NCBI GenBank assembly: GCA_030657355.1
Contig: CP131056.1
Location: 4,050,501 to 4,114,500 of the forward strand
DNA from: Radicibacter daui
Lineage (GTDB): Bacteria > Pseudomonadota > Alphaproteobacteria > Radicibacterales > Radicibacteraceae
DNA length: 64,000 nt
Direction of reading: 5' to 3'
The translations under genes and the position numbers were made by a program. Below, one piece after another: positions 26,611 to 34,825 of this stretch. Every line of letters starts with the position of its first letter. The first letter of the stretch is position 1. The notes beneath the pieces were generated by a model. That model saw only the letters and a list, made by a program, of their open reading frames with translations. It had not been told where the DNA came from and did no database searches.

Positions 26611-28574
26611 TGCTAAGCACACCCGCTTCGCGCGCTCTCGCCGCCGCCAGTCTGGCCGGCGTGCTGTTCGTCTCCACCCAGCTGGTCTCCGACGGGCTCT
26701 TCAAGGGCGCCCGGCTGGATCTGACCCAGCGCCATCTCTATTCGCTGGCTCCGGCTACCAAAGAGGTTCTTGGCAAGCTCAAGGACCCGATCACGCTGCG
26801 CTTCTTCTATTCCAAGAGCCTTGGCGAGGCCGCGCCGAACTATGGCGTTTACGCCAACCGTGTAAAGGAACTGCTGGAAGAACTCGCCGGCGCTTCGGAC
26901 GGCAAGATCAAGCTCGAGATCTATGATCCCGAGCCCTTTTCCGCCGAGGAAGACCGGGCCAATGCCTATGGCTTGCAGCCCGTCCCCGTCGACCAGACCG
27001 GTACGAACGCCTATTTCGGGCTCGTCGGCACCAACATGACGGATGACGAGCAGGCCATCCCCTTCTTCCAGCCGCAGGAAGAAGGGTTCCTGCATTACGA
27101 CCTCACCAAACTGGTCTACCAGCTCGCCAATCCGGAAAAGCCGCAGATCGCCGTCATCAGCGGCCTGCCGATTGCCGGCGGTCCGCCCAACATGCAGGGC
27201 CAGGCAACGCCGCCCTGGCAGATCGACAAGGAATTGCAGGCCGTCTTCGACGTGCATGAGCTGGGCGGGGATGTAGACAGCATCGACCCCAAGACCACCA
27301 AGGCGCTTCTGCTCATCCACCCGCAAGGCCTTTCCGAGCAGACCCAGTACGCCATCGACCAGTATGTGCTGAAGGGCGGCAAGGCGATGGTGATGCTCGA
27401 CCCGCTGAGCGAGGCCGAGCAGCGCATGCAGCAGCAGCCGGGCGGCGATCTCTCCTCGCATCTCGACAAGCTGCTCAAGGCCTGGGGCGTGGAGATGGAG
27501 CCGGGCAAGCTGGCCGCAGACGCCGACAACGCCCAGCGCGTGCAAGTGATGCAGGGCGGACGCCCGGCGGTGACCGACTATGTGCTGTGGATGGGGCTCA
27601 AGGCGCAGAATTTCGCCAGCGACGACCCGGCAACGGCGGATATCGACACCGTCAATCTGGCCACCGCCGGCGTACTCAACCCGGTCAAGGGCGCGACCAC
27701 GACCTTCAAGCCCATCGGCTACACCTCGCCCGACAGCGAGGAGGTCGATGCGGCCGAGGCGATGTTCCAGCCTGATCCGGCCAAGCTGCTGAACGAGTTC
27801 AAGCCGGGCGGCAAGCCGCTTACCATCGCGGCCCGCGTGACCGGGGAAGCCACAAGCGCCTTCCCCGACGGCCCGCCGCCGCCGAAGAAAAAAGAGGCCG
27901 ATGCCGCAGGCAAGGCACCGGATGCCGCCGCCGATGCGGCGACCGCAGCCAACGAAGCCAAGGCCAAGGCTGACTTCGTCAAGGACGGCAAGATCGAGGT
28001 TCTGGTTTTTGCCGATACCGACATGCTGCGGGACGAGTTCTGGATACAGACCCAGAACTTCTTCGGCTCGCAGGATGTGACGCCGATTGCCAGCAACGGC
28101 AATCTCGTGGTCAGCGCCATGGAGCATCTCTCCGGTGCGCCCGACCTCTCCAGCCTGCGCGGTCAGGGCCTGTCGGCCCGGCCCTTCACGGTGATCGACA
28201 GCCTTACCCGCAAGGCCGAGGCGCGGTATCGCCAGACCGAGAACAAGCTGGAGCAGGACCTCAAGGACACCCAGTCCAAGCTCACCGCCTTGCAGAAGGG
28301 CACCTCGGGTGACGATGCCAAGAAGGGTGTGCTGACGGGCGACCAGCAGAAGGAACTGGATAGCTTCCGGGGCAAGGTGCTGGAAATCCGCACCCAGCTG
28401 CGCGACGTCCAGCGCAAGCTGCGAGAGGATATCGAGCGGCTGGGAAGCTGGGTGAAGTTCGTCAACATCGCCCTCGTTCCCATCCTCGTCGCCGTGACCG
28501 CCATCGGGCTCGGCCTGCTGCGCTCCAACCGCCGCCGCCGTGTGCGGGGCGACCGCGCCGCCAAGGGCCAGTGA
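26610..28574 (+). CDS. GldG-like ABC auxiliary protein
   Basis: A 654-residue protein anchored by one N-terminal and one C-terminal helix (WVKFVNIALVPILVAVTAIGLGLL). The large extracytoplasmic part starts with the GldG domain (LTQRHLYSLAPATKEVLGKLKDPITLRFFYSKSLGEAAPNYGVYANRVKELLEEL) and continues with an ABC_transp_aux domain (KPQIAVISGLPIAGG). An Ala/Lys-rich linker lies at about 425-455, and a predicted coiled coil (ENKLEQDLKDTQSKLTALQKG to LRDVQRKLREDIERL) precedes the last helix. It is coupled to the permease gene by a 1-base overlap. Confidence 0.9.
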   Translation: MLSTPASRALAAASLAGVLFVSTQLVSDGLFKGARLDLTQRHLYSLAPATKEVLGKLKDPITLRFFYSKSLGEAAPNYGVYANRVKELLEELAGASDGKIKLEIYDPEPFSAEEDRANAYGLQPVPVDQTGTNAYFGLVGTNMTDDEQAIPFFQPQEEGFLHYDLTKLVYQLANPEKPQIAVISGLPIAGGPPNMQGQATPPWQIDKELQAVFDVHELGGDVDSIDPKTTKALLLIHPQGLSEQTQYAIDQYVLKGGKAMVMLDPLSEAEQRMQQQPGGDLSSHLDKLLKAWGVEMEPGKLAADADNAQRVQVMQGGRPAVTDYVLWMGLKAQNFASDDPATADIDTVNLATAGVLNPVKGATTTFKPIGYTSPDSEEVDAAEAMFQPDPAKLLNEFKPGGKPLTIAARVTGEATSAFPDGPPPPKKKEADAAGKAPDAAADAATAANEAKAKADFVKDGKIEVLVFADTDMLRDEFWIQTQNFFGSQDVTPIASNGNLVVSAMEHLSGAPDLSSLRGQGLSARPFTVIDSLTRKAEARYRQTENKLEQDLKDTQSKLTALQKGTSGDDAKKGVLTGDQQKELDSFRGKVLEIRTQLRDVQRKLREDIERLGSWVKFVNIALVPILVAVTAIGLGLLRSNRRRRVRGDRAAKGQ

Positions 28575-28586
28575 GGACAAGAAACC

Positions 28587-29630
28587 ATGCCGAGCAACAA
28601 GCAACTTGCCCTTCTCGCCGCTGCCGCCCTGGTCATGACCGGCGGCGCCGTGGCGGTCCATTACACCTCTCTCTCCGTCTCCCGCATTACGCCGGGCGAC
28701 AAGTTGCTGCCGGACCTGGCCGGAGCTTTGGACAGCGTGGATAAGATCACCGTCAGCCATGACGGCGAAACCGCCACGCTGATCCGCGCCGACAAGGGAT
28801 GGGTGGAAGCCGAACGCGACAATTACCCGGCCAAGACCGAATTGGTGCACCAGATGCTGGTGGGCATGAGCCAGCTCAGCATCTCCGAAGCGCGCACCTC
28901 CAGCCCGGACCTTTATGGCCGCCTCGACGTCGAGGAGCCCGCCAAGGGCAACGAGGCTGCCGGGGTGAAGCTGGAGGCTGGCAGCAAGGTCGTTGCCGAT
29001 CTCATCGTCGGCAAGGAGCGCCCGGGCGGCCTTGGCGGCACCGGTCAGGCACTTTACGTGCGCCGTGAGGGCGAGCCGCAAAGCTGGCTCGTTACCGGCA
29101 CCTTCGACATGCAGAAGACGACCAACGGCTGGCTGGACCGCTCCGTGGCCGACATCGACCGCAAGCGGGTGAAAAGCGTGACGCTTTCCGGCACCGACCG
29201 GCAGCCACTGACGGTCCAGAAGACGGACAGCGGTGACAGCTTTGTCCTCAAGGACATGCCGGCCGGCCGCAAGGTGGACCAGGACTGGAAGATCGGCAAC
29301 GTGGCCGGCGCCTTCGAGATCATGGATTTTGACGACGTGCACAAGGCTCCGGCCGATACCGGCGCCAAGCCTTACCAGCAGGCGGTCCTGACGACGACTG
29401 ACGGCCTGACGCTGACCGCCAGCCTCCTGAAGCAGGAAGACAAGGTCTGGCTTGCCGTGAAGGCCGTCGCGGCGGACAGCGCCGACGACAAGGTCAAGAA
29501 GGAAGCAGATGCGATCAACGCCCGCACGGCCGGCTGGGTCTATAAGGTGCCGGGCTACAAGCTGGAGCGTCTGCAAGCGACCGTGGACACGCTGACAGTG
29601 CCGGACAAGCCCGCCGCTTCCGGCGGCTGA
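28587..29630 (+). CDS. DUF4340 domain membrane-anchored protein
   Basis: A 347-residue protein with an N-terminal signal anchor (LALLAAAALVMTGGAVAVHYT) and an extracytoplasmic body of repeated beta modules. Examples are SVDKITVSHDGETATLIRADKGWVEAERDNYPAKTELVHQMLVGM and VKSVTLSGTDRQPLTVQKTDSGDSFVLKD. This is the DUF4340 pattern regularly found as the fourth partner of GldA/F/G-type ABC operons. It ends in a strong terminator and probably handles or senses exported substrate; role not established. Confidence 0.88.
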   Translation: MPSNKQLALLAAAALVMTGGAVAVHYTSLSVSRITPGDKLLPDLAGALDSVDKITVSHDGETATLIRADKGWVEAERDNYPAKTELVHQMLVGMSQLSISEARTSSPDLYGRLDVEEPAKGNEAAGVKLEAGSKVVADLIVGKERPGGLGGTGQALYVRREGEPQSWLVTGTFDMQKTTNGWLDRSVADIDRKRVKSVTLSGTDRQPLTVQKTDSGDSFVLKDMPAGRKVDQDWKIGNVAGAFEIMDFDDVHKAPADTGAKPYQQAVLTTTDGLTLTASLLKQEDKVWLAVKAVAADSADDKVKKEADAINARTAGWVYKVPGYKLERLQATVDTLTVPDKPAASGG

Positions 29631-29652
29631 GGCAAGACTTCAGGCAAAAGAA

Positions 29653-29684
29653 AAGGCGGCTGGAGCGATCCGGCCGCCTTTTTG
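29653..29684. terminator. Bidirectional terminator between ABC operon and purU
   Basis: A 12-bp stem (AAGGCGGCTGGA at 29653-29664 with TCCGGCCGCCTT at 29669-29680, one G-U pair) closed by the tetraloop GCGA. T runs follow on the plus strand and A runs precede it. It serves two convergent transcripts. Confidence 0.93.
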
Positions 29685-29703
29685 TCTCTGCCATCCGCCC
29701 GCG

Positions 29704-30576
29704 TCAGCGGAAGACGATGGTGCGCACGCCATTGACGATGATGCGATGCTCGATATGAGCCTCGACCGCCCGCAGCAGCACCTTGCGCTCGATATCGCGG
29801 CCAATGGCGGCCAGTGTCTCCGGCCCCTTGGTGTGGTCCACCGCCTCGACATCCTGGTCGATGATCGGCCCTTCATCGAGATCGGCGGTTACATAATGCG
29901 CCGTCGCGCCGATCACCTTAACGCCGCGCTCATAGGCCTGCCGGTAAGGGCCGGCACCCTTGAAGCTGGGCAGGAAGGAATGATGGATGTTGATGCAGCG
30001 CCCCTTTAGGCGGTCGCACATCTCGCCAGAGAGCACTTGCATGTAGCGGGCAAGCACGACCAGATCGATACGCTCGCTCTGCACGATCTCCCACAGCTTT
30101 GCTTCCTGCTCTGCCTTGGTGGCGGCCGTCACCGGCAGATAGTGGAAGGGGATACCGTAAAACCGGGCCTCTTCCTCATAGGTGCGGTGGTTGGAAACAA
30201 TGGCAGGAATGTCGATGGGCAGGATGCCCGCCCGGTAGCGGAAGAGAATGTCCGACAGGCAGTGACCGAGGCGCGAGACCATCAGCAGCAGACGCTGGCG
30301 CCGGCCGCTGTCATGCAGTTCCCAATGCATGTCGAACCGGCGGCCGATATGGGTAAATTCATCCGACAGAGCCCCGCGGTCCGGGCTTCCCTCCGCCGCC
30401 GTAAAGGCAAGGCGCATGAAGAGCTGGCGCGAGAGCGGATCGGAGAATTGCTGTACATCCACGATGTTGCAGCGCCGGGCCGCCAGAAACTCCGACACCG
30501 CCGCCACGATACCGGTGCGATCCGGGCAAATGATGGTCAGGATATAGGTGGGCAGGTCGCGGGCGGGCTTGTCCAT
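29704..30576 (-). CDS. purU: Formyltetrahydrofolate deformylase
   Basis: A 290-residue cytosolic enzyme that hydrolyses 10-formyl-THF to formate and THF, balancing one-carbon pools. The N-terminal ACT domain (TYILTIICPDRTGIVAAVSEFLAARRCNIVDVQQF) is the regulatory part. The formyltransferase-fold domain contains the catalytic Asn, His and Asp in VSNHRTYEEEARFYGIPFHYLP, INIHHSFLPSFKGAGPY and AHYVTADLDEGPIIDQD. Length is typical. It may be co-transcribed with the upstream dehydrogenase gene (57-base gap). Confidence 0.97.
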   Translation of the reverse strand: MDKPARDLPTYILTIICPDRTGIVAAVSEFLAARRCNIVDVQQFSDPLSRQLFMRLAFTAAEGSPDRGALSDEFTHIGRRFDMHWELHDSGRRQRLLLMVSRLGHCLSDILFRYRAGILPIDIPAIVSNHRTYEEEARFYGIPFHYLPVTAATKAEQEAKLWEIVQSERIDLVVLARYMQVLSGEMCDRLKGRCINIHHSFLPSFKGAGPYRQAYERGVKVIGATAHYVTADLDEGPIIDQDVEAVDHTKGPETLAAIGRDIERKVLLRAVEAHIEHRIIVNGVRTIVFR

Positions 30577-30633
30577 GGTCTCTCGGGCTCCGGCACTGGG
30601 CCGGCTTCGGTTTTAGTATTCGGGAAAACGGGT

Positions 30634-31644
30634 CTAGCGGCTCATCGCCGGGCGATCAAGCCAGCCCTTGTTGGCAACCATCGCCGGATCGACCGGCTTG
30701 CCGCCGGCAAAACCGGTTATGCACTCCGCCGCGCGCACCAGAATGCGCTCCACCGTTTGCGGCGTCTCGCCAGCAATGTGCGGTGTGAGGATGACGTTCT
30801 TGAACCCCAGAAGCGGATTATCCGGCTTTACCGGCTCGGCAGAGAGGGTATCGGCAGCAAACCCGCCTGCCTGTCCGTTGCGGATAGCCTCAGCCAGCGC
30901 GGCTTCGTCCACCAGCGGGCCCCGCGAGGTGTTGATGACGAGCACGCCAGGCTTCATGAGTTTGAGGCTTTCCGCACCGACAAAATGGCGTGTCTCCGGC
31001 GTCAGCGGGCAATGCAGGGAGATGACATCGCTCTGTGCCAGCAGCTCCGCACGGCTCACCGGCTCGACGGCCGCCAGATCAGGCGGCAGGATCAGCGACG
31101 GACGTGCCAGCACGATCACCCGCATCCCGAAGGCCAGAGCCATCCGCGCCACGCGCTTGCCGGTATTGCCGAAACCGACGATGCCGAGCGTGCTGCCGCC
31201 GAGCTCACGGCCCAGGTAACGCCCGCGATCCCACTGGCCGGCATGCACCCGCTCGCTGAGCCAGACGACATCGCGCCGGAGGGACAGCATCAGTGCCATG
31301 GTGTGCTCTGCCACCGCGTCGGCATTGGCATCGCCGCTGGTGGTCACCAGCACGCCATGGTCGGTGGCCGCCTGCAAGTCTACGGCATCGACGCCGACAC
31401 CCGCCTTGGCGAGGATTTTGAGATGCGGCGAACTCTCGATGACACGGCGGCTGAAGGGCGGGTTGGCACGCATCAGCACGGCCGCCGTGGGAGCCGCAGC
31501 CAGTTCGGCAATCAACCGGTCCTCGGTAATGGCGCCCGGCATCACCTCGACGCGCGCCCCGAAACGCTCCAGCTCACCAAGTGCCGCCGGCACCAGCCCC
31601 TCGCCGGTTACCAGTACACGCAACGCCCCGTCCGCAACCGTCAT
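30634..31644 (-). CDS. D-2-hydroxyacid dehydrogenase (NAD-dependent, PGDH-like)
   Basis: A 336-residue dehydrogenase of the D-isomer-specific family. The NAD-binding motif GIVGFGNTGKRVARMAL is near residue 155. The catalytic Arg lies in INTSRGPLVDEAAL, the Glu region in AADTLSAEPVKPDNPLL and the His in ILTPHIAGET. There is no ACT/ASB tail, so it is not a full-length biosynthetic SerA; hydroxypyruvate/glyoxylate reductase or related activities are possible. It lies between purU and a membrane pseudo-cyclase gene on the same strand. Confidence 0.9.
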   Translation of the reverse strand: MTVADGALRVLVTGEGLVPAALGELERFGARVEVMPGAITEDRLIAELAAAPTAAVLMRANPPFSRRVIESSPHLKILAKAGVGVDAVDLQAATDHGVLVTTSGDANADAVAEHTMALMLSLRRDVVWLSERVHAGQWDRGRYLGRELGGSTLGIVGFGNTGKRVARMALAFGMRVIVLARPSLILPPDLAAVEPVSRAELLAQSDVISLHCPLTPETRHFVGAESLKLMKPGVLVINTSRGPLVDEAALAEAIRNGQAGGFAADTLSAEPVKPDNPLLGFKNVILTPHIAGETPQTVERILVRAAECITGFAGGKPVDPAMVANKGWLDRPAMSR

Positions 31645-31675
31645 CGTTCATCCCTCAGTCAGTCAAATGAAGGGA

Positions 31676-33406
31676 TTAGTCGATGGCTGCGCGGTCGTCC
31701 ACTGCCCTCTCCGCGTCATCGGAAGGCTCGATATCGGCCATTGCCTGCCAGCCGACATAACTCATCTCCACCGGCTGCGGCAGGCCGTCCATCTTGAGCT
31801 GGCCAGCATCGTAGAATTTGAGCGTGCGGGACTGGCGGCCGCGCGCAATGGTCGCGGTGGTCGCGATCTGCCCGGCGCCGGCAAATTTGGCAACTGCCGC
31901 CAATAGCCGGTTGGTCACGCCGCTGCCGGGCGGTCCCTTGCCTGCCCCTTCGCTGGCATTGATGATGCCAGCCCCAATCTGGAAAGCCACTTCCGGCTGG
32001 TCCTTGGTGTTGGCATCCACCTGCATGGCGATGGAGATTGCCGCTGCGAGAGCCGCGTCCGCTGTCTCGAAGCTCGCCTGCATGCCCAGCGGCACCCGCC
32101 GCACCTCAATACCCTGATGCACCTCCAGCGCTGCCCGCAGGATGGCGTCATGAATCTCGACCACGGCAGGACGCACCTGATTGCGGCCGGGTGCGGCAAG
32201 ATCATGAATACGGGTCATCAGAAGTGTGGGGGCGGCCGTCCCTTCCAGCTTCTTGGGATCGTTCGCCGTCTTGAAAGCGCCGATTGCCTGGGCAAGAAGG
32301 CCGGCTGCCCCTTCCTTGGCTGCCAGCATGGCCGAAGCCGCCCGGGCCCCGGCGCTATAGACGCCGATCGCCGGCCCGGCGATGAGATACTCCTGAAAAA
32401 GCCGTACGAAGCTGCGCCGTTCTGCCGCTTCGGGGGCAATCACCGACAGCACCTTCTGCAGGAAGGCACGGCTTTGATTGTCCGTCCAGCCGCCGGCATC
32501 GGCAAAACGCTCCGCCGCGCCGGCCATGAACAGCATGGCTCCCTGCCGGTCGAGCGCCAGCGTCAGGCGTTTACCGCCCGCGACCGTCTGCTGCGCCTCC
32601 CACAGCGATTGGGCAAGGAAGGTGGCAAAGTCCCGGTGGTTCGGCAGTTTTTCGATCACCACCGCATCGACGGCATCCGGTTCATCGAAACGCGGCACTT
32701 CCGGCACGGCTTCCTCAGCCGGGGCCTGCTGTTTCTGCTCTTCCGGGTTCTGGGCGGCCAGTTCAGCAAGCGCTTCGGCGGAAGGCTCCGCCGGGGCATC
32801 CGCTGCGGCCTCCCCCTCTGGCTTTTCTTCCTCGCGGATAAACAGCTCGCGCACATTCTCGTTGAAGAGCAGCGTCGCCGCCGCCAGCCCGCCGACGAGG
32901 AAAAAGCCGGCAATCAGCACCGATACGTCGATAAAGCCGCCGCCCAGCTGAATGTTGAGCCGCGTGAGGCCGGAATAAATCCCGAGAGCCGCCGCCGCTC
33001 CGACAAAGACCGCCAGAATCAGTTTGGAGAGCACACGGGAGGCGGATGGTTCGCGCAGTTCCCGGGCGGGTTTGAGGCCCGGGTGCAGTGCACGCTCCCG
33101 GCGTGCCTTCACCTGCTCCTCGACATAATCCTCGGACGCCTCGATGGAAATCTTGCCGCCCACCGGGCGGCTGATGGCCATGTTGGGTTTGGGATTGGGG
33201 GAGATTGCCTTGTAGACGGTCTGTGCCCGCACCTCGCCGTCGGCGAGGGTTACCTCACGGCTGACCCGTACCTGCCGGTATTCGCCATCGGCCGCCAGCC
33301 CGTCGGCCAGCTCAAGCGCGTTCTCGCGCTGGTGCTCCTTGAAACGCGCCTCAAGGTGCCAGCGATTGCCGTCATGTCCATAAACTTCGTAGATGACCAG
33401 AGGCAT
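31676..33406 (-). CDS. Membrane protein with inactive class III cyclase-like domain
   Basis: A 576-residue protein from the chosen ATG. Residues 1-70 form a small alpha/beta domain (YEVYGHDGNRWHLEARFKEHQR). Two membrane helices lie at about 127-145 and 160-181, an acidic Ala/Glu linker at 190-240 and a helical region at 255-385. Residues 390-556 follow the class III nucleotidyl cyclase template (LLMTRIHDL, EVHQGIEVRRVPLGMQASFETADAALAAAISI, EVAFQIGAGIINASE, VTNRLLAAVAKFAGAGQI). The metal aspartates are replaced (T398-region and LGM for GDG), so catalysis is unlikely; a sensory or scaffold role is inferred. An upstream in-frame start at 33436 is less likely. Confidence 0.7.
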   Translation of the reverse strand: MPLVIYEVYGHDGNRWHLEARFKEHQRENALELADGLAADGEYRQVRVSREVTLADGEVRAQTVYKAISPNPKPNMAISRPVGGKISIEASEDYVEEQVKARRERALHPGLKPARELREPSASRVLSKLILAVFVGAAAALGIYSGLTRLNIQLGGGFIDVSVLIAGFFLVGGLAAATLLFNENVRELFIREEEKPEGEAAADAPAEPSAEALAELAAQNPEEQKQQAPAEEAVPEVPRFDEPDAVDAVVIEKLPNHRDFATFLAQSLWEAQQTVAGGKRLTLALDRQGAMLFMAGAAERFADAGGWTDNQSRAFLQKVLSVIAPEAAERRSFVRLFQEYLIAGPAIGVYSAGARAASAMLAAKEGAAGLLAQAIGAFKTANDPKKLEGTAAPTLLMTRIHDLAAPGRNQVRPAVVEIHDAILRAALEVHQGIEVRRVPLGMQASFETADAALAAAISIAMQVDANTKDQPEVAFQIGAGIINASEGAGKGPPGSGVTNRLLAAVAKFAGAGQIATTATIARGRQSRTLKFYDAGQLKMDGLPQPVEMSYVGWQAMADIEPSDDAERAVDDRAAID

Positions 33407-33512
33407 CAGCCGCGCCCCCCCGGCAACGACGCACAACGCGACCTTTTCACACTATGTGCTTGGCGGCGCGGCCACAATCGCATTTCGGAAACCCGCCCTC
33501 TTCCTGTTGCGC

Positions 33513-34517
33513 TCAGCGATTGGGCAGAATGATGTGTTTTTCCGAATAATAACGCCGGGCACCATCATGCAGCGGTGCAGTCAGCCCCTCTGACGCTGCA
33601 TCCTGCAATGTTATACGCCCGAAAGCGGGATGCAGGGCCGCAAGGTCCTGCAAGTGCTCTCCGATAACCGTCAAAAAGCCGTAGATGAGATCCGGCGACA
33701 CGCCGGCCCGCGAGACCAGGGTGGTGCGCACGCCAAAAGTCTGCACGCTCTCGCTTTGCTCCGCGTAGGTGCCCGCCGGAATAGTGTCATAGGCATAGTA
33801 AGGAAACTGGCTGACCAGCCCCTCCACCGCCACGCCGGTAAGCGGCACCATTGAAATCGGGCAGTCATGCATCAACGCCGAGACGTCGCGTGATGGATGC
33901 ACCGTCGCTACCACGCCGGCCGCAAGAGCGCCGCTGCACAGCGCCTCCTTCTGGGCGGCATCGTCTACTTCCAGCGCATTTTCGAAGTCGGCGATCCCCC
34001 AGCCGAGCGATGCCAGCAACAGCCGCATGAGCAACCGTGCATTGGACTTTGCGGAGCCCAGATTGACGTGCTTTCCACGCAGATCCTCGACCACATGGAT
34101 CTTGGCATCATCGCGGGCGAAGATGGTGAGGTCGATGGCATAAAGCGACATGACCGAGCGCAGGTTGTTCATCGGCCCGATGCCTTCGAACTCCTTGACC
34201 CCGGTATAGGCCTGATACTGCCAGTCAGATTGCGCGAAGCCGATATCGACCTTGCCGGCACGTAACAGTTCGATATTCCCGCCAGAGCCCGTCGAGGGCA
34301 CCACCACACAGCGCAGGGCCTGCCCGGCGTTGTTGACGATCTCGCACAGCTTGCCGGCAGTGGCGTAATAGGTTGAGCCCACATCGCCGCCAGCAAGAGT
34401 GATCGTCTGTTCCGCCTGCGGCGGCGCTGGCTGCTGGGCCTGGGCTGCGGCCGAAAACCCTGCCGCGAGGATCGCCACAGTAACGGACAGGCTGCGCTTT
34501 ACCCCGGCTAAAGCCAT
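33513..34517 (-). CDS. TAXI-family TRAP transporter solute receptor
   Basis: A 334-residue periplasmic binding protein. AAAGGAT precedes the ATG, the signal peptide ends near AAAQAQ, and the mature sequence carries TITLAGGDVGSTYYATAGKLCEIVNNAG, RCVVVPSTGSGGNIELLRAGKVDIGFAQSDWQY and RGKHVNLGSAKSNARLLMRLLL, all typical TAXI (TRAP-associated extracytoplasmic immunogenic) signatures. TAXI receptors normally pair with a fused DctQM membrane protein; none is adjacent, so this one is an orphan here and may feed a permease elsewhere or act as a sensor partner of the divergent histidine kinase. Confidence 0.9.
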   Translation of the reverse strand: MALAGVKRSLSVTVAILAAGFSAAAQAQQPAPPQAEQTITLAGGDVGSTYYATAGKLCEIVNNAGQALRCVVVPSTGSGGNIELLRAGKVDIGFAQSDWQYQAYTGVKEFEGIGPMNNLRSVMSLYAIDLTIFARDDAKIHVVEDLRGKHVNLGSAKSNARLLMRLLLASLGWGIADFENALEVDDAAQKEALCSGALAAGVVATVHPSRDVSALMHDCPISMVPLTGVAVEGLVSQFPYYAYDTIPAGTYAEQSESVQTFGVRTTLVSRAGVSPDLIYGFLTVIGEHLQDLAALHPAFGRITLQDAASEGLTAPLHDGARRYYSEKHIILPNR

Positions 34518-34825
34518 GAAATCCTTTTCCCCAACCGCCTGCCCGACCACCGCCACCCCGACGGCCCCCGACAATCGTGATCTCCAGAATGGGCTGCCCC
34601 GCCCCCCGGCGTCAATCGCAGTAGACCGCGCCACACGACATGGGCCTTCCCGCCATCCCAGTGAAACATCAACCCGCCACAACCAATAATGTGGCCACTG
34701 ACCTTTAGGTCACGATGCAGATGCGTCAAACTTCTGGTAAATTGAATGTTTAGGGACAAGGCCGTCCTTTGCCCCGGGCATCCGGGCAGAACCTCAAAAA
34801 GAGTAAACAGCGAGCAGGGGCTGAC
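34518..34825. other. Divergent intergenic region between TAXI receptor and hybrid kinase
   Basis: About 300 bases without a gene. It contains the inverted repeat TGACCTTTAGGTCA (34699-34712, 5-4-5 arms) and an AT-richer stretch after it (about 34725-34752) likely to hold the kinase promoter. A full-length reading frame on the minus strand runs back from the TAXI gene, but it lacks a signal peptide if started earlier, so I treat this as non-coding. Confidence 0.5.

Noticed and set aside
26613-29576. A 987-codon minus-strand frame
   Set aside because: It lies opposite the GldG-like and DUF4340 genes and has the His/Arg/Gly/Leu-heavy composition of antisense GC-rich DNA, with no domain.
30037-31797. 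A 586-codon plus-strand frame
   Set aside because: Antisense of purU and the hydroxyacid dehydrogenase gene.
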